Of a stretch of 64,000 bases of DNA, positions 1-7,316 are shown in pieces (the stretch's first letter is position 1; every line of letters begins with the position of its first letter). The stretch is from Candidatus Saccharibacteria bacterium UBA2952. GTDB taxonomy: Bacteria; Patescibacteriota; Saccharimonadia; Saccharimonadales; Saccharimonadaceae. Made by a program: the position numbers and the translations under genes. The notes under the pieces are model-generated. The model did not search any database and was not told the origin of the DNA. It saw only the letters and a program-made list of their open reading frames with translations. The stretch lies in assembly GCA_002348605.1 (NCBI GenBank), contig DEBQ01000006.1:1-64000 (forward strand). Reading direction: 5' to 3'.

Positions 1-1
1 T

Positions 2-826
2 GCCGCCCTGGTAATGTTGCCGGTTCTTAGCATCGTTTTCGGTGCTACGGCCTTTGCAGCTCCAGGTCAGCTTGCTGGCGGTTCGAACCTTTACAAGGTC
101 CGTAACGTCACCCAAAACGGCGGCTACAGCTCAAGCATCAGCGCCGTTTGTAACGATACTGTCAAGTACAGCGTCGAAATTTCAAACACCCAATACGGCG
201 CCCTGACCGACGTCACCGTTAAGGCAAACCTTGCCAGCGGCGACATCAACGTCAGCGCCAAGAACGACGCCGGCAACACCGTTACTTCAAACGGTCACGT
301 TAGCGTCGCCACTAACGGCGGCACGCTGCAGTACATCGCTGGTTCAACCAGTCTGTACACCGTTAGCGGTACGTTCGTTAAGACTCTGGCCGACGGTGTC
401 ACATCTAACGGTGTGAACGCTGGTGACCTGGGCGGTTCTACCCGTGAATTCGTTCAGTTCCAAGCCAAGGTAAAGTGTGCAGAACAGCCAAAGATGATTC
501 AGGTATGTGAACTTGCTACCCAGAAAGTCATTACCATCAAGGAATCTGACTTTGACGCTACCAAGCACTCAAAGAACCTTGCCGACTGCGCAAAGCCTGG
601 TGAGATTGTTGTCTGTGAAATCGCTACGAAAAAAGTCGTTACCATTAAGGAAACCGACTTTGACGCAAGCAAGCACACCAAAGATCTTTCCAAATGTGAA
701 ACCCCAGTTACCCCAACTGAGCTTCCTCAGACTGGTGCAACCGGTGGTGTCGTTGCGATCGTTGCCAGCCTGCTTACCGCAGCTGCTGGTTACGTCGTGA
801 CTACCCGCAAAAACGTACTTGGCTAA
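2..826 (+). CDS. LPxTG-anchored surface protein, 5' end outside window
   Basis: The reading frame is open to the left edge; the first visible Met (base 14) lies inside a signal-peptide hydrophobic core ending in an AFA-AP-like cleavage site, so the true start is probably just upstream. The mature part begins with a DUF11-like beta-sandwich (motif VKYSVEISNTQYGALTDV), followed by two tandem repeats of about 36 residues (pattern VCE-AT-K-(I/V)TIKE-DFDA-KH-K-L--C). It ends with LPQTG, a hydrophobic helix and a short basic tail, the classic sortase anchor. Predicted role: wall-linked surface protein, possibly adhesive; no sortase gene is in the window. Followed by a strong hairpin terminator. Cys pairs in each repeat may form disulfides. 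Confidence 0.8.
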   Translation, partial: AALVMLPVLSIVFGATAFAAPGQLAGGSNLYKVRNVTQNGGYSSSISAVCNDTVKYSVEISNTQYGALTDVTVKANLASGDINVSAKNDAGNTVTSNGHVSVATNGGTLQYIAGSTSLYTVSGTFVKTLADGVTSNGVNAGDLGGSTREFVQFQAKVKCAEQPKMIQVCELATQKVITIKESDFDATKHSKNLADCAKPGEIVVCEIATKKVVTIKETDFDASKHTKDLSKCETPVTPTELPQTGATGGVVAIVASLLTAAAGYVVTTRKNVLG

Positions 827-878
827 ATAGAGTCTGACCGCTCCTAGTGTTTCTGAAGCGATCAGCCTCAGCAAAAGT

Positions 879-913
879 AAAACGACCCCTGGCTAAGCGC
901 CTGGGGTCGTTTT
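879..913 (+). terminator. Rho-independent terminator after the LPxTG gene
   Basis: An 11-bp inverted repeat (AAAACGACCCC / GGGGTCGTTTT) with a 13-nt spacer ends in a T-run. It separates the surface protein from the next gene. Confidence 0.85.
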
Positions 914-923
914 CGTGGTAGAC

Positions 924-929
924 TAAAAT
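924..929 (+). promoter_or_regulatory. -10 box TAAAAT of the 70-aa gene, leaderless type
   Basis: The hexamer ends 5 nt before the ATG at 935 and no Shine-Dalgarno sequence fits between. Confidence 0.45.
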
Positions 930-934
930 TACTT

Positions 935-1147
935 ATGGCCAAGCAAAAGAAGAAGCGAACCAAGAAGTACCAGGGTGTTGACGCCAAGGTATCTACCCCT
1001 CACGTCCTGCGAGTTTCTGCCGAAGAACGCTCGCGTTTCAAAGAATGGTGGTTAGTATACGGTCAAATAACTAGGTTGGTAGGGATAGCACTCGGCATAC
1101 TGTTCGTTGTCGTGCTACTTGTTATCGGCATCATTGGCATGTTCTAG
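935..1147 (+). CDS. Small basic single-pass membrane protein, unknown function
   Basis: A 70-aa protein with a very basic N-terminus (MAKQKKKRTKK) and one hydrophobic helix at residues 46-69 at the extreme C-terminus, so it is probably tail-anchored with the bulk in the cytoplasm. I do not recognise a family. It follows a terminator, has its own -10 box, and its 3' end overlaps the converging sensor kinase gene by 33 bases. The charge pattern could suit nucleic acid or ribosome contact, but that is speculation. Confidence 0.6.
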   Translation: MAKQKKKRTKKYQGVDAKVSTPHVLRVSAEERSRFKEWWLVYGQITRLVGIALGILFVVVLLVIGIIGMF

Positions 1148-2464
1148 CGGCAGCCGAAAACCGAACGTACTCCCCTGGCCTTCTTTCGAGGCAAAAATCA
1201 GTTTGCCGTCATGGCCGTCGATAACCATTTTAGCGAGGTACAGCCCGACGCCCGTGCCATCGGGGCGCTGTGTGCGGGCGTTGTCCGCCCTAAAGAACTT
1301 CGTGAACAAATGTGCTTGCTGGCGTGCCGGCACACCGATTCCGTGGTCCATTACTTCCAGCCTGGCTTCGTGCGGGAATGCTTTTAGCGACACGCGTATT
1401 TCAGTGTCTGGCTTTGAGTAATAGAGCGCGTTATCAATGAAGTTCATGATAACCTGGCGAATTTTGCCTTCGTCGATATTGACCATTACCGGCCTAGAAG
1501 GTGCATCAAGCTTGAGCGTAAGGTCACGTGATTCGGCCGTGGTTTCAAGCGCTTTGACTTCTTGCCTAATTACCTTTGCTAGATCAACCGGCCGGCGGTC
1601 AATCATAAACTTACCGGTCTGTACCCGCGACACGTTCAAGAAGTCATCGATCAGCCGCACCATGCGTTCGCTGCTGGTGAACGCTTCGCGTAGCAGTTGC
1701 CGCTGCATTTTGGTAATCTTTCCCGCGTCGCCTTCAAGCACCATACTAATATACCCTTTTACGCTGGTCAGTGGCGTGCGCAGCTGGTGCGATGCCATAC
1801 TAACGAATTCGTCTTTGGCAGTATCAAGCCCGCGTAGCTGCTCGTTTGAACGCCGGAGCTCGTCGGTGGCTGACTCGATCCGTTGCTGCAAGTTAGCGTT
1901 CAGTTCCTTAACCGCTTCAAGCGAAGCTGCGTTTTGAACGGCAATGGCCAGTTCGTTCTTGATGTCGAACACCATGCCAATATCGTACGGCCGGTAGACT
2001 CCACGGTGCCTTGGCCCCATAAACAGGAATCCGATAATCTGTCCGCCGCGTACTAGTGGCATAACAAAGTCGACCCGGTAGCTTTTAAGTAGCCGGCGAA
2101 TCTCTGCTTCGTCATGCAAACTGTGCGCCCGTGCCGACGAACGACCGGTGCGGTAAAAATACGACTCCAACAAATGGCAGTCACTGACAGTCGGTCGCAA
2201 ATGGTCTTTTGTACCGCTTGAAACATGATGGCCGTCGGGCTTATAGACGAAAAAGAACACTTGAGTAGCGTTTGTTGCTGCCTGAACCTCAGTAGCGACA
2301 CGCTCTAACAGATCACGAATGGCTACAGATGATGTAAGTATGGTGATTAGCTTTAGGTGGAACAGTGCCTGCTCATGGCGCCGGTGCACGGCCCACGCCA
2401 AATAAATGGCGCTCCCCACCACCAGAAGAAAATTGATAACGATCAGCCACATCGTAGCGCTCAC
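1115..2464 (-). CDS. Membrane sensor histidine kinase with GAF domain
   Basis: 449 aa starting with GTG. One N-terminal transmembrane helix (residues 5-25) is followed by a GAF-like domain (about 35-180), a coiled coil (180-215), a HisKA dimerisation domain with the phospho-acceptor in SHQLRTP (His226), and an HATPase_c domain with N-box (NFIDNALYYS), G1 (DHGIGVP) and G2 (GTGVGLYLAK). It has almost no extracytoplasmic part, so it probably senses a cytoplasmic or membrane signal via GAF. A receiver protein gene starts 57 bases away in the opposite direction; the two are likely partners and share the intergenic control region. A TAGAAT box lies 6 nt before the GTG. Confidence 0.9.
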   Translation of the reverse strand: MSATMWLIVINFLLVVGSAIYLAWAVHRRHEQALFHLKLITILTSSVAIRDLLERVATEVQAATNATQVFFFVYKPDGHHVSSGTKDHLRPTVSDCHLLESYFYRTGRSSARAHSLHDEAEIRRLLKSYRVDFVMPLVRGGQIIGFLFMGPRHRGVYRPYDIGMVFDIKNELAIAVQNAASLEAVKELNANLQQRIESATDELRRSNEQLRGLDTAKDEFVSMASHQLRTPLTSVKGYISMVLEGDAGKITKMQRQLLREAFTSSERMVRLIDDFLNVSRVQTGKFMIDRRPVDLAKVIRQEVKALETTAESRDLTLKLDAPSRPVMVNIDEGKIRQVIMNFIDNALYYSKPDTEIRVSLKAFPHEARLEVMDHGIGVPARQQAHLFTKFFRADNARTQRPDGTGVGLYLAKMVIDGHDGKLIFASKEGQGSTFGFRLPLEHANDADNK

Positions 2465-2470
2465 GCTTAT

Positions 2471-2476
2471 ATTCTA
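2471..2476 (-). promoter_or_regulatory. -10 box TAGAAT of the sensor kinase gene
   Basis: Ends 6 nt from the GTG at 2464 (reverse strand), consistent with a leaderless transcript. Confidence 0.4.
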
Positions 2477-2505
2477 GCGTAGCGGCAGTGTTTTTCCTAT
2501 TTGGT

Positions 2506-2514
2506 TGCTACAAT
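2506..2514 (+). promoter_or_regulatory. Extended -10 (TGC-TACAAT) of the receiver gene
   Basis: TG-N-TACAAT ends 6 nt before the ATG at 2521, so transcription should start at or next to the A of the ATG. Confidence 0.55.
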
Positions 2515-2520
2515 AAAGGT

Positions 2521-2892
2521 ATGACAAAAATCGCCATCATTGAAGACGACCCTACCATTAACCAGATGTACCGCATGAAGTTCGAAGCCGCTGGCTTTGA
2601 CGTGCAGCTGGCGAGCGATGGCGAACGGGGTGTGGCGCTGGTTGAATCGTTCCGGCCAGACCTGATTCTACTCGACATGCAAATGCCCGTTATGACCGGC
2701 CACGAGGCGCTGAAAAAAATCCGGGCCGAAGAATGGGGTAAGAATATTCCTGTGATCGTGCTTACCAACATGGGCGAAGAAGAATCGCCAAAAGAACTGC
2801 GCGACCTTGGTATCGAAAGCTACATCGTAAAAGCCGAGCTAACGCCAAGCCAAGTGGTCGACCGCGTCAAAGACACGCTTAGTCTTGCTTAG
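2521..2892 (+). CDS. Single-domain response regulator (CheY-like)
   Basis: A 123-aa receiver domain with no output domain. Visible are the acidic pair in IIEDD (residues 9-10), the phosphorylatable Asp52 in LILLDMQMP, the switch Thr in VIVLTN and the conserved Lys in YIVKAE. An upstream in-frame start at 2488 would add 11 residues, but the extended -10 sits between the two, so 2521 is chosen. Likely partner of the divergent sensor kinase. Without a DNA-binding domain it probably acts by protein-protein contact, for example on pilus or phosphorelay proteins; the target is unknown. The end overlaps the converging folD by 14 bases. Confidence 0.9.
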   Translation: MTKIAIIEDDPTINQMYRMKFEAAGFDVQLASDGERGVALVESFRPDLILLDMQMPVMTGHEALKKIRAEEWGKNIPVIVLTNMGEEESPKELRDLGIESYIVKAELTPSQVVDRVKDTLSLA

Positions 2893-3700
2893 TCGCTTCC
2901 GCAATTTTTCTCGCGGCATGAATAACGTGCTCGAATAATGCCACCACCGTGAGTGGACCAACCCCGCCTTTTTCGGGGGTAATGGTTAGGTCGTTTCGCT
3001 CCCGAACTTCGGGTGCGATATCACCAACGATTTTGCCGTGTTCTGCCGTCGTGGCGGCATCTATGACAACCGCACCAGGCTGGACGGACTGCGAGCCAAT
3101 AAGACTTGGCACGCCGGCCGCGGATACGATGACGCCGTACCGGCGCAAACTTTTTTCGACGTTCTTGCTGTGTTCGTCAAAGACCGTCACGTCGTAACCC
3201 GCTTGCTTCCATAGTTTGACCAGCGGTGCTCCCACTAGGCGGCCATTGCCGACGACAGCGATTTTTTTACCCTTCAGTTCGACATTGTAGCCATGCAGCA
3301 GCCAGTCGATTGCTTCAGCGGTCGCCGGTACGTGGTGGCTGTTTTCACCCAGGCCATCGACGTCTTTTTCAGGCGCTACGGCATTCACGGCGGCTTCAGT
3401 CTGGCTTTGGTCGGCCAGCGGCAACTGGATAATGACACCGTGGACAGAACCGTCTTGATTACAGCGGTCAATCGTATCCATCAGCCCTTCGCTCGTCACC
3501 CGGTGCAGCTCGACATCTATTCCAATGTCTTCGCCGTAGCGCCGTTTCATGCGCACATAGGTATCAATGACGGGGTTGTCCACCGTCTGGATAATGGCAA
3601 GCTTTGGCGCAACCTTCCATGTTTGGCGAAGATTTCGGACCTGCTTTGCCTGACGCTCGGTCACGTAACCGGCGATCTCTGTTCCATCAAGTAATTTCAC
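2879..3700 (-). CDS. folD: Methylenetetrahydrofolate dehydrogenase / cyclohydrolase
   Basis: 273 aa, normal length for the family, with GTG start. FolD oxidises 5,10-methylene-THF to methenyl-THF with NADP and hydrolyses it to 10-formyl-THF. The catalytic Tyr and Lys are visible in DTYVRMKRRYG, with VHGVIIQLPL, EKDVDGLG, a Rossmann segment (VVGNGRLVGAP in place of the usual GRS-xVGxP) and the C-terminal GGVGPLTV. The Rossmann motif deviates, so cofactor preference may differ. With GlyA (14.4 kb) and FolC (4.2 kb) it forms a minimal one-carbon pathway. A TACAAT box (3708-3713) lies 7 nt from the GTG. Confidence 0.92.
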   Translation of the reverse strand: MKLLDGTEIAGYVTERQAKQVRNLRQTWKVAPKLAIIQTVDNPVIDTYVRMKRRYGEDIGIDVELHRVTSEGLMDTIDRCNQDGSVHGVIIQLPLADQSQTEAAVNAVAPEKDVDGLGENSHHVPATAEAIDWLLHGYNVELKGKKIAVVGNGRLVGAPLVKLWKQAGYDVTVFDEHSKNVEKSLRRYGVIVSAAGVPSLIGSQSVQPGAVVIDAATTAEHGKIVGDIAPEVRERNDLTITPEKGGVGPLTVVALFEHVIHAARKIAEATKQD

Positions 3701-3770
3701 TCATTCAATTGTAACAAACTCGGTGGTACACTGGAGGTAAGATACGGTTCGATAAACGGAGGGAATGAAA

Positions 3771-4253
3771 ATGTACGACAACTCTTATGACCCATACATG
3801 TACGATTCTACGACTAATGCGCTGTCGTCAGGTGAAGCCGCTGGCATTGTACTTGCCACAATGATATTCATTCTAATCTTTGCGCTTATCTTTTATGTCG
3901 TATTCGCGATTTTCCTTGGCATGATTTTCAAGAAAGCCGGCATTGAAAGTTGGAAGGCCTGGGTTCCCGTGTATAACAACTGGATAATGCTCGAAATGGG
4001 CGACGAACCAGGCTGGTGGTCTATTCTAGCATTCATTCCTGGCGTAAATATCGTCGCGGCCGTGTTTATGTACATTGCCATGTACCGTATTGGTCTTAAG
4101 TTTGGAAAAGATGGTGTATTTGTACTACTCGCGATTTTCCTAACGCCCGTCTGGCTTATTTGGCTGGCGGTCGATAAAACAGCGGTCTGGAATCCTTCAG
4201 CGGTAAATAGTGGCTCAACACCTGCAGCCCCAAGCCAACCGGCTGCTATGTAG
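3771..4253 (+). CDS. DUF5684-like polytopic membrane protein
   Basis: 160 aa with about four hydrophobic helices (near residues 20-50, 75-97, 100-112 and 115-133) and a conserved core KKAGIESWKAWVPVYNNW that matches my recollection of the DUF5684 family. A low-complexity Pro/Ala/Ser tail ends the protein. The first ATG is at 3765, but the GGAGGG ribosome site at 3758-3763 is spaced properly only for the ATG at 3771, which is preferred. Function unknown; the family is often near signal peptidase or pilus genes, which does not settle its role. It ends 8 bases inside the converging folC gene. Confidence 0.7.
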   Translation: MYDNSYDPYMYDSTTNALSSGEAAGIVLATMIFILIFALIFYVVFAIFLGMIFKKAGIESWKAWVPVYNNWIMLEMGDEPGWWSILAFIPGVNIVAAVFMYIAMYRIGLKFGKDGVFVLLAIFLTPVWLIWLAVDKTAVWNPSAVNSGSTPAAPSQPAAM

Positions 4254-5523
4254 CCTGGTCGATTACCGATTGTCGAAGCTTAGCAACCAAATACAGCGAA
4301 CCGGTCACAACGACGGTTCGCTTTTTTGATGCGAGCAGTTGATTCAATGCTTCTTGAGGTTCAGAAATAGCGTCGTACGTCTTCCTTGTCGCTTGCTCCA
4401 TTAGTCGTTCGACTTCGCGGGCTGGTACGCTTTTTCGGCCTTTGATGTCTTGGCCTACGGTAAAGTCGGTAAATATATAGTCGTCGCTCTCGTTCGCTAT
4501 CTCTCGCAAACAGGCGGTAACCTTCTGTTCAGGCGCTGAAACAAAGCCAACCAGCCAACCAATCGGCTCAGGGTGATGAAGCCGAAGCGACCGCACAAAA
4601 GCGTGTAGTTTTTGCGGGTTATGTGCGCCGTCAAGAATAACGGTTTTTTCACCGACATGGTATGTTTCGAACCTTCCAGGGGGAGTATTCGCTATGCAGC
4701 TTTTTAGGATTTCTTGGCTCACGTTAGCTAAGCCATCTCGTTCAGCGATATATCGTACTACTTCAAACGCCAGACCGAAGTTTTCCTGCTGAAATAATGG
4801 AACGCTCGTTGACTCATCAATAACTGGGGCGACGGTTTGTAACGAAGTATCGTGTCGCTCACAGGTTTCATGGATGACACGTTCGGCTTCATCATCTTGC
4901 TGCGCGGTAAACACCGTAGAACTATTGTTAATTATCCCGGTTTTCTGTTCTGCGATTTCGGTGACCGTACTCCCTAATACCTCCGTATGGTCTAGCCCGA
5001 TCGGCGTGATAACACATACCTTCCTGGCGTTAACCACATTCGTAGCGTCAAGTAGTCCACCTAGGCCAACTTCGATGACCATATAGTCGACAGACTCTTG
5101 CTTGAACACCCAAAACGCGAACGCGGTCAATAGCTCAAAATAAGTCGGTCTAATGTCTGGCCACTGCTCAATAATTGCAATGAATTCATTCAAATAATTA
5201 ATAAAAGCTTGATCTTCAAGTGGCTTTCCATGCACCTGAACCCGTTCAGTAATTGAACTAATATGCGGCGAAGTTGTGAGCCCGGTTTTTTTGCCGTGCG
5301 CTTCGAGCAGTGCCCTTACATAATATGCCGTGCTCGTCTTGCCTGACGTACCGGCAATATGGACCGCAGGTATGTCGTTTTGGGGATTGCCTAACCGCTC
5401 CATGAGCAGCCGCATACGACCGAGCGTGTACGTTTCGCCGGCTTGCTTTTCCGGAGAATACGCTAACAGAAACCGTTCAGCATCTTCAACCGAAGTAAGT
5501 GTTGGCTCTGTTCTATTCTTCAT
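4246..5523 (-). CDS. folC: Folylpolyglutamate / dihydrofolate synthase
   Basis: 425 aa, Mur-ligase fold. The P-loop is GTSGKTSTAYY, followed by the folate-binding stretch SPHISSITERVQV and the family signature VGLGGLLDATNVV; ILDGAHNP marks the C-terminal domain. It adds glutamate to reduced folates (or makes dihydrofolate from dihydropteroate). With FolD and GlyA and no folate synthesis genes seen, retention of folate taken from outside is the likeliest use. It lies 17 bases downstream of the DUF1801 gene on the same strand and is probably cotranscribed. No Shine-Dalgarno site is seen before the ATG. Confidence 0.9.
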   Translation of the reverse strand: MKNRTEPTLTSVEDAERFLLAYSPEKQAGETYTLGRMRLLMERLGNPQNDIPAVHIAGTSGKTSTAYYVRALLEAHGKKTGLTTSPHISSITERVQVHGKPLEDQAFINYLNEFIAIIEQWPDIRPTYFELLTAFAFWVFKQESVDYMVIEVGLGGLLDATNVVNARKVCVITPIGLDHTEVLGSTVTEIAEQKTGIINNSSTVFTAQQDDEAERVIHETCERHDTSLQTVAPVIDESTSVPLFQQENFGLAFEVVRYIAERDGLANVSQEILKSCIANTPPGRFETYHVGEKTVILDGAHNPQKLHAFVRSLRLHHPEPIGWLVGFVSAPEQKVTACLREIANESDDYIFTDFTVGQDIKGRKSVPAREVERLMEQATRKTYDAISEPQEALNQLLASKKRTVVVTGSLYLVAKLRQSVIDQAT

Positions 5524-5540
5524 GAGGAAATCGGTAGGCG

Positions 5541-5972
5541 TTACGACGAACCTGGGTATAGCTCTTTCATTCGCTTAACCGAATCTGCCAGTATTTCTTG
5601 CAGGACGCTTGTGTCAACGTCGCTGAGTTTCTTGATGTAGATGCATGATCCCTTGCTCGTAGTGTGCTTGCCTAGATGCGTAAGTTTTTCTGTGTAGAGC
5701 TCGGTGCCTGGCATAACGTAGATTGTAAGATTTTGTTTGCGAGGCGAAAAACCAACAAGCGGCCAATCGCCTTCCTGACGGCTCCGCTCCGACTTATAGT
5801 GGTACATTCCGTAGCCAACGATACTACTGCCCCAGAGCTTTGGCTGCAGTCCAGTTGCCTTTTCAAAGACATCAAGCAGTGAAATGGCATCTTTTCGTCG
5901 CTGCTCATTTTCGACGGAGTCCAGGAATGCCATTACATTGCCGTCATTCGGAAGTGTTTTTAACTCGCTCAT
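5541..5972 (-). CDS. DUF1801 (YdhG-like) protein
   Basis: 143 aa, typical length for DUF1801. Conserved features include PKLWGSSIVGYG, a central ESxRQEGDWPLVGFSPRK stretch, the strand LTIYVMPG and the C-terminal GSCIYIKKLSDVD with a helix ending in ELYPG. The family is small, cytoplasmic and of unknown biochemistry; its fold is related to a group of possible ligand-binding proteins. First gene of a probable operon with folC. Confidence 0.8.
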   Translation of the reverse strand: MSELKTLPNDGNVMAFLDSVENEQRRKDAISLLDVFEKATGLQPKLWGSSIVGYGMYHYKSERSRQEGDWPLVGFSPRKQNLTIYVMPGTELYTEKLTHLGKHTTSKGSCIYIKKLSDVDTSVLQEILADSVKRMKELYPGSS

Positions 5973-5989
5973 CTCTCTACCCTAGCTGG

Positions 5990-6526
5990 TTAGTTGGCCC
6001 GAATTCCGCTCGGCTGAATTACCCACCACAAGCCGCCGTGCGTCCTAATGTTGTGACACTTCACTTCACCGGGTTTTTCGTGCGCATAGTAGTATAACGG
6101 GTGACCATTATAGGTAACCTGGGTGGTACCATCATTGCGCTTAGTCGTTCCGAGTAGTTCTTTATTTGCACTGCCAGATGCAATCGGCTCACCATCGGTA
6201 AGTACGGGTGGCCACGCATCGGCGCAGTCCCCATAGCATTCAGCTGTCGCTGAATCCTCTAATTCCCATATGTAGATAGCCTGCCCTTTACTGTCAAAAA
6301 GCATTGGACCAAACTCGCTGTCACCGGTTGTAATGACTGTTCTCGTGGCAACGACTTCCGTTTTAGTGTCAGGTTTTTCCTTGGGTTGCTTTTGGCTTGT
6401 TTCTTGTTTAACTGCAGTCTTATTACTGTCAGTGTTTGACTGGAATACGAAGTAACCAATGCCTATTGCAGCGATGAGTACGGCTAATAGTAGTAGACCG
6501 ATACTTTTTTTGCGTAGTACTGCCAT
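5990..6526 (-). CDS. Secreted protein with YxFxxD-type repeats (COG4315-like)
   Basis: 178 aa. An N-terminal membrane helix (residues 8-28) is followed by a Lys/Thr/Glu linker (30-60) and then two copies of the Lipoprotein_15-type unit: FGPMLFDSKGQAIYIWELED and a second around TQVTYNGHPLYYYAHEKPG. The CYGDCADAWPPVL stretch between them is a family hallmark. The protein has no lipobox, so it is either a signal-anchored or released exoprotein. Function unknown; related proteins are reported as surface lipoproteins. A TATGAT box lies 6 nt before the ATG and a bidirectional-looking hairpin stands just upstream. Confidence 0.8.
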   Translation of the reverse strand: MAVLRKKSIGLLLLAVLIAAIGIGYFVFQSNTDSNKTAVKQETSQKQPKEKPDTKTEVVATRTVITTGDSEFGPMLFDSKGQAIYIWELEDSATAECYGDCADAWPPVLTDGEPIASGSANKELLGTTKRNDGTTQVTYNGHPLYYYAHEKPGEVKCHNIRTHGGLWWVIQPSGIRAN

Positions 6527-6532
6527 ACACTT

Positions 6533-6538
6533 ATCATA
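6533..6538 (-). promoter_or_regulatory. -10 box TATGAT of the COG4315-like gene
   Basis: Six nt from the ATG at 6526 on the reverse strand; leaderless arrangement. Confidence 0.45.
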
Positions 6539-6540
6539 TC

Positions 6541-6570
6541 AAAAACAGAGGTAATTTACCTCTGTTTTTT
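6541..6570 (-). terminator. Hairpin terminator downstream of tRNA-Lys(CUU)
   Basis: AAAAACAGAGGTAA / TTACCTCTGTTTTT inverted repeat with T/A runs on both strands. It lies 3' of the reverse-strand tRNA gene; on the plus strand it would work as well. Confidence 0.8.
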
Positions 6571-6583
6571 GGATAAACGGATT

Positions 6584-6660
6584 TGGAGGGCCAGCTGGGG
6601 CTTGAACCCAGGACACCCTGCTTAAGAGGCAGGTGCTCTAACCAGCTGAGCTACTGGCCC
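6584..6660 (-). tRNA. tRNA-Lys (anticodon CUU)
   Basis: 77 nt including an encoded CCA. Acceptor stem GGGCCAG/CTGGCCC, anticodon stem CCTGC/GCAGG with loop CTCTTAA giving anticodon CUU, T-arm CTGGG-TTCAAGC-CCCAG. The discriminator base is U73, unusual for lysine tRNA; the second tRNA-Lys at 62 kb shares it. Confidence 0.93.
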
Positions 6661-6778
6661 GAAATTACCTATTGAATATACCAAACAGGGGTCAATCTGT
6701 CCAGATACCTAAGCAATGAATATATTTACAACGGTTATTTTTAGGTGTACCATCAAGGTATTAACGGAGGAGTGCATT

Positions 6779-7315
6779 ATGAGTGATAGTGTAAGCACAA
6801 AATCAGCAAACTTTAGCAGTAAAACGCTTGGGCTGGAACAATGGCTCGACGAAACCGTAAACAAAAAGCAACCGCTGCAGCTGCCGCTTGGTGCACGTAA
6901 GTGGATTGCCGAGAACTCGTGGTGGTTGGCGATTATCGGCGGCGTCCTATCACTGTGGGGCGCATGGAGTTTTTGGCAGCTTGGCCAATACCTAAGCGGT
7001 CTGACCCAAGTCACGAACGAATTAGCACGACTATACGGCGCAAACTACACGACCGACCTTGGATTCATGTGGTATGTTGCGCTTGCCGGTTTGGTAGTCC
7101 AAGGAGCACTACTCCTTTTGGCCGTTTCGCCACTTAAGAATATGAAGAAATCAGGCTGGGACCTATTGTTCTATGTCTCACTCGTAAGCTTAGTCGTTGG
7201 ACTGGTGTACGTGTTTGTACCAGGTTATGGTCTTGGTAGCCTCATCGGCAGCGTTCTTGGCGCAGCGATCAGCTGGTTCTTCTTGTTCCAGATCCGCAGC
7301 CGCTTCGTTAAATAA
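6779..7315 (+). CDS. Four-helix membrane protein, unknown function
   Basis: 178 aa from the ATG at 6779, chosen because a strong ribosome site (GGAGGAG, 6766-6772) precedes it; an upstream in-frame start at 6716 has no such support. The N-terminal 45 residues are polar and cytoplasmic, then hydrophobic helices follow near residues 50-66, 96-116, 123-142 and 145-170. I recognise no family. It stands alone between tRNA-Lys and the converging 531-aa membrane protein gene. Confidence 0.65.
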   Translation: MSDSVSTKSANFSSKTLGLEQWLDETVNKKQPLQLPLGARKWIAENSWWLAIIGGVLSLWGAWSFWQLGQYLSGLTQVTNELARLYGANYTTDLGFMWYVALAGLVVQGALLLLAVSPLKNMKKSGWDLLFYVSLVSLVVGLVYVFVPGYGLGSLIGSVLGAAISWFFLFQIRSRFVK

Positions 7316-7316
7316 T

